58,467 nucleotides of DNA, from the NCBI RefSeq assembly GCF_001619955.1, contig NZ_LQQO01000010.1:1-58467 (forward strand), read 5' to 3'. Positions 29,176 through 38,784 of this stretch are shown here, one piece after another. The notes under the pieces are model-generated. The model saw only the letters and a program-made list of their open reading frames with translations, was not told the origin of the DNA and made no database searches. The stretch's first letter is position 1. Each line of letters starts with the position of its first letter. Made by a program: the position numbers and the translations under genes. The DNA comes from Sphingomonas hankookensis (GTDB lineage: Bacteria > Pseudomonadota > Alphaproteobacteria > Sphingomonadales > Sphingomonadaceae).

Positions 29176-29900
29176 TCGGCTCGGCGGACATGATCCGCGA
29201 TCAGCGCCGCCAGCCGGTCCGGCTGTTCGTAGGGGATGAGGTGCGCGGCGTCCGCCACCACCTCGACCCGGCCATCGGGATAATGCGGCAGGTTCAGCCG
29301 CCGCTGCGCCGCCTCGCCCAGATCGCCGTCCTCCGCCCCCGCGACGATCAGCGCCGGCACCCCGATGCGACCGACCCGTTCGCGCCAGTCCTCGCGGCTG
29401 CCATGCTCCAGCCACCCGGTCCATGCCGCCGCCCGGGCATGCCGCACGTCCGCAACCGCCTGTTCCCGCAGCACCGGCGGTAGCGGCGCGGCGCAGTTGG
29501 CATCGACGAACGCCGCCGCATCCTCCTGCGATATGCTGCCGTCCGCGAACCACTCGATCATCCGCGCCCGCCGCGCCTCGTCGATCGGTTCGGGCGCCGG
29601 CGGCGAAGCGGCGACCAGCACGACCCCGGCCACCGCCGGCCCCTCCTGCGCCGCGACGATCGTCGCGATCTTGCCGCCCATGCTGTGCCCCACCAGCACA
29701 CACCGTCCGGCATCGGCCACCACCGGCCGCACCGCCGCGACCATGCCCGCCACGTCCCCGCCGCCGCGATCCGCCGCCGATCCGAAACCCGGCAGGTCGA
29801 GCGCGATCGATGGAACATCCCCCAGCCGCTCCCGCACCAATCGCCACGATCGCGCGCGCATGCCCAGCGCATGCAGGAAGATCAGGGTGGGGCGGGACAT
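29166..29900 (-). CDS. alpha/beta hydrolase
   Basis: This 244-residue protein starts at the ATG at 29900, giving MSRPTLIFLHALGMRARSW, the family's beginning; an earlier Met adds 12 unlikely residues. The oxyanion region is FLHALGM. The nucleophile elbow is LVGHSMGGK (Ser93), the acid is likely an Asp in VAGAEDGDLGEA, and the His lies in VADAAHLIPYEQP. It resembles small esterase or lactonase-type hydrolases of the MenH and RutD kind; the substrate is not predictable. It overlaps the end of the convergent GST gene. Confidence 0.88.
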   Translation of the reverse strand: MSRPTLIFLHALGMRARSWRLVRERLGDVPSIALDLPGFGSAADRGGGDVAGMVAAVRPVVADAGRCVLVGHSMGGKIATIVAAQEGPAVAGVVLVAASPPAPEPIDEARRARMIEWFADGSISQEDAAAFVDANCAAPLPPVLREQAVADVRHARAAAWTGWLEHGSREDWRERVGRIGVPALIVAGAEDGDLGEAAQRRLNLPHYPDGRVEVVADAAHLIPYEQPDRLAALIADHVRRADQA

Positions 29901-29987
29901 GGCAACTCGCGGCAGAGGGATCGGACCCGACCTCAAACCGCTATCGCGCCGGCGGTTCCGTCACGGGCGCCCCGCAACCGCGACCGG

Positions 29988-31409
29988 CTACGCCTGCAGG
30001 CAGGCCGCCAGCGTTTCGATCGCAAGGGGCGTCGTCGTCGTGACGTTGAAGCGCATATAGGCATTGTCGCTCTTCCCCAGCGAGAAATGCGATCCCGGCG
30101 CGGTCAGGAAACCGTGCTTCAGCATCGTCCGCGCGACCTCGATCCCGCTTCGCTCCGGCCCCAGCTCGGCCCACAGGAACATTCCCCCGCCCGCCGGCGC
30201 GACAGTGCAGGATGCCGCCGCCAACGCGTGCCGGAGGGTGGTGGCGCGCTGGGCGAGCGCGGTGCGGATGCGCTCGCAGCGCCGGCGATACAGGCCGTCG
30301 CTCAGGAACCGGTACAGGACGCGCTCCTGGGTCAGCATGTTGCCAAGCCCCTGGACCGGTCGGAACAGTCGCAACAGCTTCATCCGCGCCTCGTTCGCGA
30401 CGATGAAGCCGGCGCCGACCTCGGGCGCCAGCACGTGCGACGACCCACCGACATGGATCACATGGTCCAACTGGTCGAGGACCGCCAACGGCACCACCGG
30501 CCGCCCGCCCGATGAGGGCGACAGGTCGGCATAGCTCGCATCGTCGACCAGCATCATGTCGAACTCGGCGGCGATCTCGATCAGCTTGCGCGCCTTGTGC
30601 AGCGAGATCGAACTGCTCGTCGGATTGTGCAGCACCGACGTCAGCAGGAACATCGCCGGTCGATAGCGCTCGCACAGCAGGCGCAGCACGTCGAGGTCCG
30701 GCCCGTCCGCCTCGCGCGGTACGCGCATGATCTCGGCACCCTGGGCCAGCAGGACCGATGTATGGATGAACGATGCGGGGTCCTCGACCAGCGCGAACGC
30801 ACGCGGCCGGATGAAGGCGCGGATGACGAGGGTCAGTCCCGCCACGCACCCCGGAACGGTCATGATCGACGACAGCGCAGCATCGATCCCGTCGATCCGC
30901 AGCTTGTTCTGCACCTGCTCGCGCAGCGGCAGATAGCCGGCCGGATCGCCATAGCTGCCCAGGCGATAGCCGCCCGACGCGACACCCCGCACGACCCGAT
31001 GCAGCTCGTCGAGCGACCCGTCGTCGTGCGACAACACGCCGCTGCCGGGGCAGCGATCGGGTGGCAGGCTGGAATGAATGAGCTGGAACGGCTCCAAGTC
31101 GACCGTCGGCCGCGCCGCGCTGTCCCCGACCGGCCGCGGGGCCGGGGCCGCGACGTAGAATCCCGCGCCCCGGCGGGCATGGAGATGTCCGCCGGCAACC
31201 AGCTTGTCATAGCCGCGTTGTACCGTGTCGCGACTGACCCCATATTCGGCTGCCATCGCGCGGATCGAGGGAAGCCGCTGATCGGGGATTAGCCTGCCGT
31301 CGCCGATGCTCGCTGCGATGGCGCGGACGATGCGCTCCACCTGGCCCGTCTCCGGTACGGATGCCGCGTCGAAATTGTCCTTGTCGTTCGGGTAGGACAG
31401 GCTGGTCAT
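29988..31409 (-). CDS. MocR-type regulator: GntR winged helix plus aminotransferase-like domain lacking the PLP lysine
   Basis: Residues about 20-95 of this 473-residue protein form a GntR winged helix (RLIPDQRLPSIRAMAAEYGV, then SRDTVQRGYDKLVAGG). Residues 120-470 form a fold-type I aminotransferase-like domain with LHNPTSS and VDDASYADL. In the PLP site, families normally read S-K-x-L-x-P; here the segment is GGSSHVLAPE, so the Schiff-base Lys is His325. It would not make the usual internal aldimine and may sense another ligand. It is divergent from the M16 peptidase with 53 bases between starts and is the likely regulator of that operon or of its own gene. Other MocR members are PdxR and GabR, both activators with PLP-linked sensing. 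Confidence 0.85.
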   Translation of the reverse strand: MTSLSYPNDKDNFDAASVPETGQVERIVRAIAASIGDGRLIPDQRLPSIRAMAAEYGVSRDTVQRGYDKLVAGGHLHARRGAGFYVAAPAPRPVGDSAARPTVDLEPFQLIHSSLPPDRCPGSGVLSHDDGSLDELHRVVRGVASGGYRLGSYGDPAGYLPLREQVQNKLRIDGIDAALSSIMTVPGCVAGLTLVIRAFIRPRAFALVEDPASFIHTSVLLAQGAEIMRVPREADGPDLDVLRLLCERYRPAMFLLTSVLHNPTSSSISLHKARKLIEIAAEFDMMLVDDASYADLSPSSGGRPVVPLAVLDQLDHVIHVGGSSHVLAPEVGAGFIVANEARMKLLRLFRPVQGLGNMLTQERVLYRFLSDGLYRRRCERIRTALAQRATTLRHALAAASCTVAPAGGGMFLWAELGPERSGIEVARTMLKHGFLTAPGSHFSLGKSDNAYMRFNVTTTTPLAIETLAACLQA

Positions 31410-31462
31410 CTTTTCCGACTTTGGCCTGAAGCAAACCGGCCCGCAATCGGTAATGTCGGGGG

Positions 31463-34222
31463 ATGGCAGCTTCCTTTCCGTTTATTGCGCTGATCGCCGC
31501 TTCGATGGGCGGATGGGTCGCGGCACCGGCGCCGCAACCGCGCGCAGGGGTGGCAAGGCCACCGGTAAAGGCGCCTGCTGTCCCGCAACGGGCGATTACC
31601 GATCCGATCACCCGGTTCACGCTGGCGAACGGCCTGACGGTCGTGGTGCAGACCAATCGTCGCGTCCCGCTGATCACCGCGACGCTGGTCTACAATGTCG
31701 GGTCGAAGGACGAGAAGCCGGGACAGCACGGCTATGCCCATCTGTTCGAACATCTGATGCTCGACGGCAGCGAGCATTGGAACCGGCATTCCTTCGACTC
31801 GCTGCGCGATCTCGGCGCCTCCGACTATAACGCGGTCACCAACCAGGACGAAACCCGCTTCTACGAGACGTTTCCGAGCGCGGCGCTGGAACGGGTGCTG
31901 TTCCTCGAAGCCGACCGCATGGGCCATATCGGGGGGGCGCTGACCGCCGATCGCGTCCGGCGCGAGGTCGGCGTAGTCCTGAACGAAAAGCGCCAGCGCG
32001 CTGCCCGGCCCGACGGCACCACCGACGCGATCAGCTTTGCCGACCTCTATCCCGCCGACCATCCCTATCGTCACAGCACGATCGGGGAGGAAGCGGATCT
32101 GAACGCCGTCACCGTGGAGGCGGCGCGGCAATGGTTCGACCGCTTCTACGGTCCCTCGAACGCCACGCTGATCCTGGCCGGCGACGTGACCGGCGACGAC
32201 GCGCGGCGGCTGGTCGAGAAGTATTTCGGCGGTTTGGCGCCCCGGCTGCCGCTCGACCGGCTGCTGACGCGAAGCGTGCCGCTGGCCGGCGCGGTGCGGC
32301 GCGAAATCCATCGCGTCGTGCCGAGGGGGCGCATCGACGCGACCTACATCGCCCCGCCGCAAGGATCGCCGGACATCGCGTCGTTCGACCTCACGGCCCA
32401 TATCATGGCGGCGGGTGCCCGCTCGCGCCTCAACCGGCGGCTGGTCGAGCAGCTGGGCATCGCCAACGGCGTCTTTCCGACGTTCGAGGAAGGGCAATTG
32501 TCGAGCCGCATGGGGTTCGTGGTCGACGGCATTCCCGCGGAGCAGATGGTGCGGGCGGAGGCGGAGATCGACGCGGTCATCGCGGAGTACGCGGCGAACG
32601 GTCCGACGCCGGCGGAACTGGCGGCGGCCCAGGCGGCGCGCATCCAATATATGGTCGGGTTGCAGGGCAGCACGTCGGGCAAGGCATTCCTGCTGGCGCG
32701 GGCGGCGGGGCAGACGGCCGATCCCAACTATGCCGAAACCTATTTCCGCCAGCTGCGAGAGGCTACGCCCGATAGGGTGCGCAAGGCTGTCGCGCCGGTC
32801 TATGGCGGCCCTGGCTATCGGCTGATCGCACGGCCGAAGCCGCAATTGCGGGCGGTGAGCGGCGGCTACGACCTGACCCGGGGGGCGCCACCGATGGGGC
32901 CGATGGCGCCGATCGTCTTTCCGGCGGTGGAGCGGGTGCAGCTGTTCAACGGATTGCAGGTCTTGCTGGTGCCGCGTCCGGGATCGATGACCGATGTCGT
33001 GCGCCTGCGCTTCGACGATGCCGGTTTCGCGGGGCCGTCGCGACAGATCGCCTCGCTGGCGTTCGACCTGCTGGCCGGGACGCAGACAACCCCGGACCAG
33101 CGCGCCCGCGCCGAACGGGCGGAGCGGCTGAACAGCCGGTTCGGCGCGATGGTCGAGCCCGATCATGCCGATCTGACGATGAACTGGAGCGCGGCGGAAC
33201 GGACGCACGGCATCGCCTTGCTCGGCGATCTGCTGACGAAGCCCGACCTGACGCCGGAAGCGGTCGCTGCCGCCAAGCAGGCGCGAACGGCGAAATTGCG
33301 GGAAGCACAGTCGAACGGCAACGCCCTTGCCGAACGCGCCCTCAATGCGGCGTTGTATGGCGAGGGGCATCCTCTTGCGGGTGGTCAACCGGTCGGGGGG
33401 ATCGATGCGGGGCAGGTGCGCGAATGGGTTCGCGGGCATGTCCGGCCCGATCGTGCGACGCTGTATGTCGCGGCAGACACGACCATGGCGACGCTGCGAC
33501 CGCTGCTGGAGGCGGCGCTGACCGGCTGGACCGCGATCGGGCCTGCCGCGCCGACCCCGGAAATGCCACCCGCACGAGGCGCTCCGACGCCGTCGCTGAC
33601 CGTCATCGACCAGCCCGAAGCGTCGCAGACCTATATCATGGCGGGCCGCCTCCTGCCGCGTGCAGAACGGCCGGACGGGATCGATGCGACGGCGGCGTGG
33701 GCCGCGAACGAAGTCTATGGCGGCAATCCGACCGCCCGGATCGGCAGCAACCTGCGGGTCGACAAGGGCTGGACCTACGGGATTGGGTCCGGGCTGTACG
33801 CCACCCGTGGCGAGCGGCATTGGATTTTGGCCGGCACGGTCGAGCGCGATCACAGCGGCGATGCGGTGGCCGAACTCATCAAGGAGATGCGCGGCCTGAC
33901 CGGCGACCGTCCGCCGGAGCAGGCGGAGCTCGACCGTATCGCATCGGCCGCCGCGAACCAGAACGCCGCCAGGCTGGAGGGGGACAGCGACCTGTTGGCG
34001 GCGATGGCCGATGCGCAGTCGGACGGGCTGCCCCATGACGATGTCGTGCGGCAGCCGGCGCGGCTGCGCGCACTGACGCTCGAGCAGCTGCGCGCGGCCT
34101 CCGCCCTGCTGGCGGACCCGGACAAGGTTCATTGGGTTCTGGTCGGCGACTGGCAGCGCATCCGCGACCAGTTCGCCCGCATGAAGCTCGGGACGCCGGT
34201 CGTCGTCCCGTTGGGGCCATAG
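31463..34222 (+). CDS. M16 family zinc peptidase, PqqL/FusC-like
   Basis: This 919-residue protein, close to E. coli PqqL (931), has an N-terminal export signal (MAASFPFIALIAASMGGWVA) and a Pro/Ala linker. The first M16 half carries the inverted zinc motif HLFEH at residues 93-97 and the third ligand Glu175 in VVLNEKR. The second half (about 480-900) has the same fold without the motif, as usual. Position before a TonB receptor and a YddA-type ABC protein matches pqqL-yddB-yddA of E. coli and fusC-fusA-fusD of Pectobacterium. There FusC cuts imported ferredoxin in the periplasm to release iron. A similar role is inferred here; the substrate is not shown by the sequence. Confidence 0.86.
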   Translation: MAASFPFIALIAASMGGWVAAPAPQPRAGVARPPVKAPAVPQRAITDPITRFTLANGLTVVVQTNRRVPLITATLVYNVGSKDEKPGQHGYAHLFEHLMLDGSEHWNRHSFDSLRDLGASDYNAVTNQDETRFYETFPSAALERVLFLEADRMGHIGGALTADRVRREVGVVLNEKRQRAARPDGTTDAISFADLYPADHPYRHSTIGEEADLNAVTVEAARQWFDRFYGPSNATLILAGDVTGDDARRLVEKYFGGLAPRLPLDRLLTRSVPLAGAVRREIHRVVPRGRIDATYIAPPQGSPDIASFDLTAHIMAAGARSRLNRRLVEQLGIANGVFPTFEEGQLSSRMGFVVDGIPAEQMVRAEAEIDAVIAEYAANGPTPAELAAAQAARIQYMVGLQGSTSGKAFLLARAAGQTADPNYAETYFRQLREATPDRVRKAVAPVYGGPGYRLIARPKPQLRAVSGGYDLTRGAPPMGPMAPIVFPAVERVQLFNGLQVLLVPRPGSMTDVVRLRFDDAGFAGPSRQIASLAFDLLAGTQTTPDQRARAERAERLNSRFGAMVEPDHADLTMNWSAAERTHGIALLGDLLTKPDLTPEAVAAAKQARTAKLREAQSNGNALAERALNAALYGEGHPLAGGQPVGGIDAGQVREWVRGHVRPDRATLYVAADTTMATLRPLLEAALTGWTAIGPAAPTPEMPPARGAPTPSLTVIDQPEASQTYIMAGRLLPRAERPDGIDATAAWAANEVYGGNPTARIGSNLRVDKGWTYGIGSGLYATRGERHWILAGTVERDHSGDAVAELIKEMRGLTGDRPPEQAELDRIASAAANQNAARLEGDSDLLAAMADAQSDGLPHDDVVRQPARLRALTLEQLRAASALLADPDKVHWVLVGDWQRIRDQFARMKLGTPVVVPLGP

Positions 34223-34299
34223 CGTCGAAATTGCCCGGTGGGTCGCGGGGCGGCGATGCCGGACAAGGCAAACCTTCATCAAAAAGGGGGATGGGGAAC

Positions 34300-36591
34300 A
34301 TGGGGAAACATCATATCGCTGCCGCAAGCCTGCTGGCACTCGCCACCGCCGCCGTGCCGGGAACGGCATTGGCGCAGGCAAAGACGCAATCGCAGCCGGC
34401 GATGCCGCTGGGCGACGCCTTGCAACGGATCGCAGCGGAATGGGGCTCACCGCTGAACATCGATCCGGACGCGATCCGCGGGCTGACCGCACGCCCGGTG
34501 CAGAATGCGCAGTCGGAGCGCGATGCGGTCGCGCAGGCGACGCGCGGGCTGCCGGTGGCGATCGACGTCAATGACGCGGGCGTCATCACCGTCCTGAACG
34601 ACGTCGTCGTCATCGCCCGGCCGAACGAGGCGGAAACCAGCGTGCTGGTGCGCGGGTCGACCAGCTCCTCGCGCCTCGGCCAGTCGCTGCGCGATCAGCC
34701 GCGCAACACGCAGGTCATCTCCGCCAAGCTGCTGGAGCGGCAACAGGCACAGACCCTGTCCGAAGCGCTGAGCAATGCCGGCGGCGTCGTCGTGAACAGC
34801 GCGACCGTGCAGGGCGGTGTCAGCTTCACCGTGCGCGGGTTCGATTCCAACGGGGCGGTCAACGGCCTGCCGTCGTCGTCCAGCGCGATGTTCGCGGCGG
34901 GTTCGACGCTGCCGCTGGCGAATGTCGAGCGGATCGAGGTGCTGAAAGGCCCGACGCGATCCTGCTGGGCGGCGACAATCTGGGCGGAACGATCAATATC
35001 GTCACCAAGAAGCCCAATGCCGAGGAACGGCTGTATGTGTCGAGCGATGTCGGATCGTTCGGGCTGATCCGCGGGACGCTCGACGCCAATCGCGCGATCT
35101 CCGGCGACAATCGCTTCAGCGCACGCATCGTCGCGACGGCGGCGACCGCCGACCGCAATTTCGGCGGCTATCGCGGGACGGAGGATTATCTGTTCGCGCC
35201 CGGCCTGCGGTACAAGAACGGCAGCACCGACATCATCGTGTCGGCGACGCTGGGCAACCAGATCTTTGGCATGCCGCCCTACACCGTGCTGAACACCGCC
35301 ACCGGCAAGCCGTTCGACGTCGCGTTCGACCGCCCGCTCGTCGGCGGCAAGGATCAGGGCGTCCAGATCGAAACGACGCAGTTCAATGCGGAGATCACCC
35401 AGAAGCTGACCGATTGGCTGACCGTCGTCGGCCGTGCCCAGCATCAGAAGATCAATTTCGCGCTGGCGCAATATTCGCCGTTCGTCGTTCTCGACAATTC
35501 GGGCGTGTTGCTGATTTCGACCGGCGGTACGCGTCAGACGTCGAAGAACGATGCCTTCGACACGTTCGCGCGGATCACGTTCGATACCGGCCCGCTGTCG
35601 CACAAGCTGGTCGGAGGCATGACCCAGGTCGATGCGACGGTCGATTCGATCTATGCCAGCGACGGCAACATGTTCCCGTACAATTTCCTGATGCCGGAAC
35701 CGCTGCCGCCGCTGGCGGTGAACTTCAACGCGACCGCCACGTCGATCATGAAGCAGCGCGGCTATTACGGCCAGTATCTGGTGGGGATCGGGCCGATCCA
35801 CCTGACAGCCGGGCTGCGCCGCAGAGATGAAGTCGCGCTCGATCTTCAATGGGGTTCCGGCCCGGCCCTATGAAGGCGGCAAGACGGTTCCGAACTATGG
35901 CGCGGTCGTCGATATCACCGACCATTTCTCGGTCTTCGGCACGCTGGCCTATGGCTATATCCAGAATTTCCTGACCGACCGTTTCCGCAACCGCCTGCCC
36001 GACAATCAGACGCGCAACGCGGAAACCGGCATCAAATGGGACCTGTTCGACGAACGCGTCCTGCTCAACGCATCGTGGTTCAGCATCCGACAGACCAATT
36101 TGCTGGTCCCCGATCCGGTCAATCGCCGGTTCCAGGTCGCGATCCCCGGTCAGCTGGGGCAGGGGATCGACGTGAACCTGACCGGCAATCCCATCCCGGG
36201 GCTGTCGCTGTCCGCTGCCTTCACCCGGACCAAATACCGCTTCCTCGTGCCGTCGGCGGTGCTGGGCGACACCGTCAACGGCCAGCCGCGCGACGTGTAC
36301 AGCCTGTACGGATCGTATGAGCACAAGATCGGCGAGCGGGCGAAGGCCGGTATCGGCGTGCAGGTCGCCGGACAGTCGAGTTCGGCGATCGACATGTTCG
36401 ACCGCTATCGCACGCCGGGTGCGGTCCTTGCGCATCTCAACGGCTTCCTGTCGGTCGGCGATCTTGACATCAACATCGGCGTGCGAAACCTGTTCGATCG
36501 CGGCACGTACCAGCCGACGCGCTTCACCAATTATCTTCCGCTGGGGGAGACGCGGACCTGGCGCCTGACGGTCGGTTACCGTTTTTTCTGA
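34300..36591 (+). pseudogene. STN-type TonB-dependent receptor (FusA/YddB-like) with two frameshifts
   Basis: Read across the shifts, this encodes about 763 residues. There is a signal peptide (MGKHHIAAASLLALATAAVP), an STN domain (about 35-105), a plug (about 130-250, with VERIEVLKGPT) and a 22-strand-type barrel ending in TVGYRFF. After codon ACG at 34954-34956 one base is missing: restoring a G gives GPTAILLGGDNLGGTINI. At about 35823 one extra A occurs: removing it gives GLRREMKSRSIFNGVP. The two changes cancel, but stops at 35065-35067 and 35871-35873 lie between, so no full-length receptor can be made. Both could be sequencing errors or true inactivation. AAAGGGGG at 34283-34290 supports the start at 34300. 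The STN domain normally signals to an anti-sigma factor, but no FecI/FecR pair is nearby. Confidence 0.85.
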
Positions 36592-36610
36592 TCGACAGGG
36601 CCCCTGACGC

Positions 36611-38413
36611 ATGATGCCGCAACCCACGCAGAGCGGGGAGGTCCGTCGCGAGACGGGCCTTGCCCCACCCCAGGACGCTACCGCACGGTGGCGCGATGCG
36701 TGGCGGCTGGTCAGCGGCTATTGTCGGTCGCCGGACTGGAAATTCGCGTGGTTCGCCCTGATCACGCTGCTGTTCTTCCAGTTCGGCACCGCCTTCATCC
36801 TGCTGCGCACCAACCAGTGGCAGCGGCAGTTCTTCGACGCGATCGAACAGCGCGACCAGGCACAGCTGGTCCCGCTGATGATCGTGTTCCTCGCCATCAT
36901 GGCGATGCAGGTCGCGATGATCCTGACCGAGAACCTGATCGACGGGCTGCTGTCGATCCGCTGGCGGACCTATCTGACGCGCGACTATCTCGATCGCTGG
37001 ATGCGCCGCAATCGCTATGCGGAGATCGAACGGCTGCGGATCATCGACAATCCCGACCAGCGTATCGCCGACGACCTGAACAACATCACCGCGGCGGTCG
37101 GCATGTCGGTCGGCGTGCTGCACATCGCGCTGCGCCTGCTCGGATCGATCGTCAGCGGCGTCACCTTTGCAATGATCCTGCTCGAAACCGCGCCGCCGAT
37201 CGAGTTTTCGCTGGGCGGCAACGCCTTTTCGATTCCCGGCAGCACGGTGTGGTACGCCGTCGCCTATGCGCTGATCGGATCGTATCTGACGGCCAAGATC
37301 GGCCAACCCTTCGTCCGGGCGATGATGCGCCAGCAGCACCGCGAAGCCGATTTCCGCTCCGGCCTGATCCATGTCCGGCGCAATGCCGCGCAGATCGGGC
37401 TGGCCGGCGCGGTCGCGACCGAACGGCAGGCGATGGAACGGTCGTTCGACGCGGCGCGCCTGAACTTTCGATCGGTGATCTACAGTTCGCTCGGACTGAC
37501 CGGCGCCAGCAGCATCTATGACCGGATGGGCACGGTGCTGCCGCTGTTCATCATGGTGCCGACCTATTTCGCCGGCGGCATGAGTTTCGGGCAGCTGATG
37601 GCCGGGCGCGATGCCTTCGCGCAGCTGGGCATGCAGCTCGGCTATTTCGTCAAAAGCTATCAGCTGATCGGTCAGCAGGTCAGCTATTTCAACCGTATCA
37701 AGGGGCTGGACGACGCGCTGGACGAAGCCGGTCCGGTCGGGATCGCGGTCGGTGCGGGAACGGCGCCGGGCATCGTCCTGACGACGCAAGGCCTTGCGCT
37801 GCGCCGCCCGCACGGCGAACCGATGGTGACGATCGGCGACTGGTCGGTCCGCACCGGCGAACGCTGGGCGCTGCGCGGTCCGTCGGGCGCGGGCAAGTCG
37901 ACGCTGGTGCGTGCCCTTGCCGGCCTGTGGCCCGATGGCCATGGCAGCGTCGCGCTGGCGAACGATCGCCGGGTGATGTTCGTGCCGCAGCGGCTCTACT
38001 TGCCGCTCGGGACGCTGAAGGCCGCGGTCTGCTTTCCCGACCGGCCGGAGGAGCATGACGACGGCGTGGTCCAGGCGCTGCTGCGCCGCGTGCGGCTGGG
38101 CAATCTGACCGATCAGATCCATGCCGTGCGGCTGTGGCAGGAGGAGCTGTCGCCGGGCGAGCAGCAGCGGATCGCGCTGGCCCGCATCCTGCTGCATCGC
38201 CCCGACGTGCTGGTGCTCGACGAAGCGACCAGCGCGCTCGACGCCGACAATACCCGCAATTTCTACGACAGCGTGGCCGGTGAAATCCCGGGCGCGACGA
38301 TCATCAGCGTCATCCATGACGAAACGCTGCTGAAGCACCACACCCACAGTCTCACCATCGTCGACGGACAGGCGCAGGCCGCCGCCATCGAGCAACCCAC
38401 CGGGCACGGCTGA
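36611..38413 (+). CDS. ABC transporter with fused membrane and ATPase domains, YddA/SbmA type (FusD-like)
   Basis: This 600-residue protein has an N-terminal membrane domain of the YddA/BacA-like family (ABC_membrane_2; about 35-380, six helices, starting WFALITLLFFQFGTAFILL). The C-terminal ATPase has Walker A GPSGAGKST near 430-438, signature SPGEQQRIALA and Walker B VLVLDEATSALD. YddA is the third gene of the E. coli yddA-yddB-pqqL set, and FusD is its counterpart in the ferredoxin system. The transport direction and substrate are not established; peptides or iron-containing products are plausible. It starts 19 bases after the receptor, so they share a transcript. Confidence 0.9.
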   Translation: MMPQPTQSGEVRRETGLAPPQDATARWRDAWRLVSGYCRSPDWKFAWFALITLLFFQFGTAFILLRTNQWQRQFFDAIEQRDQAQLVPLMIVFLAIMAMQVAMILTENLIDGLLSIRWRTYLTRDYLDRWMRRNRYAEIERLRIIDNPDQRIADDLNNITAAVGMSVGVLHIALRLLGSIVSGVTFAMILLETAPPIEFSLGGNAFSIPGSTVWYAVAYALIGSYLTAKIGQPFVRAMMRQQHREADFRSGLIHVRRNAAQIGLAGAVATERQAMERSFDAARLNFRSVIYSSLGLTGASSIYDRMGTVLPLFIMVPTYFAGGMSFGQLMAGRDAFAQLGMQLGYFVKSYQLIGQQVSYFNRIKGLDDALDEAGPVGIAVGAGTAPGIVLTTQGLALRRPHGEPMVTIGDWSVRTGERWALRGPSGAGKSTLVRALAGLWPDGHGSVALANDRRVMFVPQRLYLPLGTLKAAVCFPDRPEEHDDGVVQALLRRVRLGNLTDQIHAVRLWQEELSPGEQQRIALARILLHRPDVLVLDEATSALDADNTRNFYDSVAGEIPGATIISVIHDETLLKHHTHSLTIVDGQAQAAAIEQPTGHG

Positions 38414-38414
38414 C

Positions 38415-38435
38415 GCCGCGCCCGGACGGCGCGGC
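38415..38435 (+). promoter_or_regulatory. GC hairpin between the ABC and thioredoxin genes
   Basis: GCCGCGCC (38415-38422) pairs perfectly with GGCGCGGC (38428-38435) around a five-base loop, immediately after the ABC stop. No T run follows, so it is more likely a transcript-processing or attenuating hairpin than a terminator. Confidence 0.35.
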
Positions 38436-38460
38436 CATGCCGCAAAGGATCACGACAGCC

Positions 38461-38784
38461 ATGGTTCGCAAGGTTACCGATGTCACCGGTATGGATTTCG
38501 TCGACGTCACCGCGCAGGAGGGGGCGACCCTGTTCGACCTGTGGTCGCCCGCTTGCGCGCCCTGCGCCGCGCTGTCTCCGATCCTCGACGATCTGGCGCG
38601 GGACTTTGCGGACGATCTGCGCATCTGCAAGGCGAATGTCGCCGCCGACACGACGCTGGGCGAGCATTTTTCCGTCCGTTCGCTGCCGACGCTTTCGCTG
38701 TATCGTGACGGCGCGGAGGTCGACCGCGTCATCGGTTTCCGGTCGCGGGCGCAGCTGACCGCGTGGATCGAGAGCCTTTTGTGA
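38461..38784 (+). CDS. thioredoxin-like protein
   Basis: This 107-residue thioredoxin fold has the redox motif WSPACAPCAAL (Cys-Ala-Pro-Cys) and the cis-Pro segment RSLPTLSLYRDG. The start at 38461 has AAGGA 11 bases upstream; an ATG at 38437 would add eight residues. No signal peptide is seen, so it is probably cytoplasmic. CAPC differs from the CGPC of housekeeping thioredoxin. Its place directly after a peptidase, receptor and ABC run suggests a role in reducing imported or processed material or a partner protein, which is inference. It overlaps the next gene by GTGA. Confidence 0.85.
   Translation: MVRKVTDVTGMDFVDVTAQEGATLFDLWSPACAPCAALSPILDDLARDFADDLRICKANVAADTTLGEHFSVRSLPTLSLYRDGAEVDRVIGFRSRAQLTAWIESLL

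Noticed and set aside
31406..34492. A very long open frame on the minus strand opposite the M16 peptidase gene, about 1000 codons
   Set aside because: It mirrors the codon structure of the real gene, is rich in Arg, Asp and Gln without domains, and has no ribosome binding site.
34300..36591. Programmed frameshifting of the TonB receptor
   Set aside because: Neither shift site has a slippery heptamer with a downstream structure, and two opposite programmed shifts in one receptor would have no precedent known to me.
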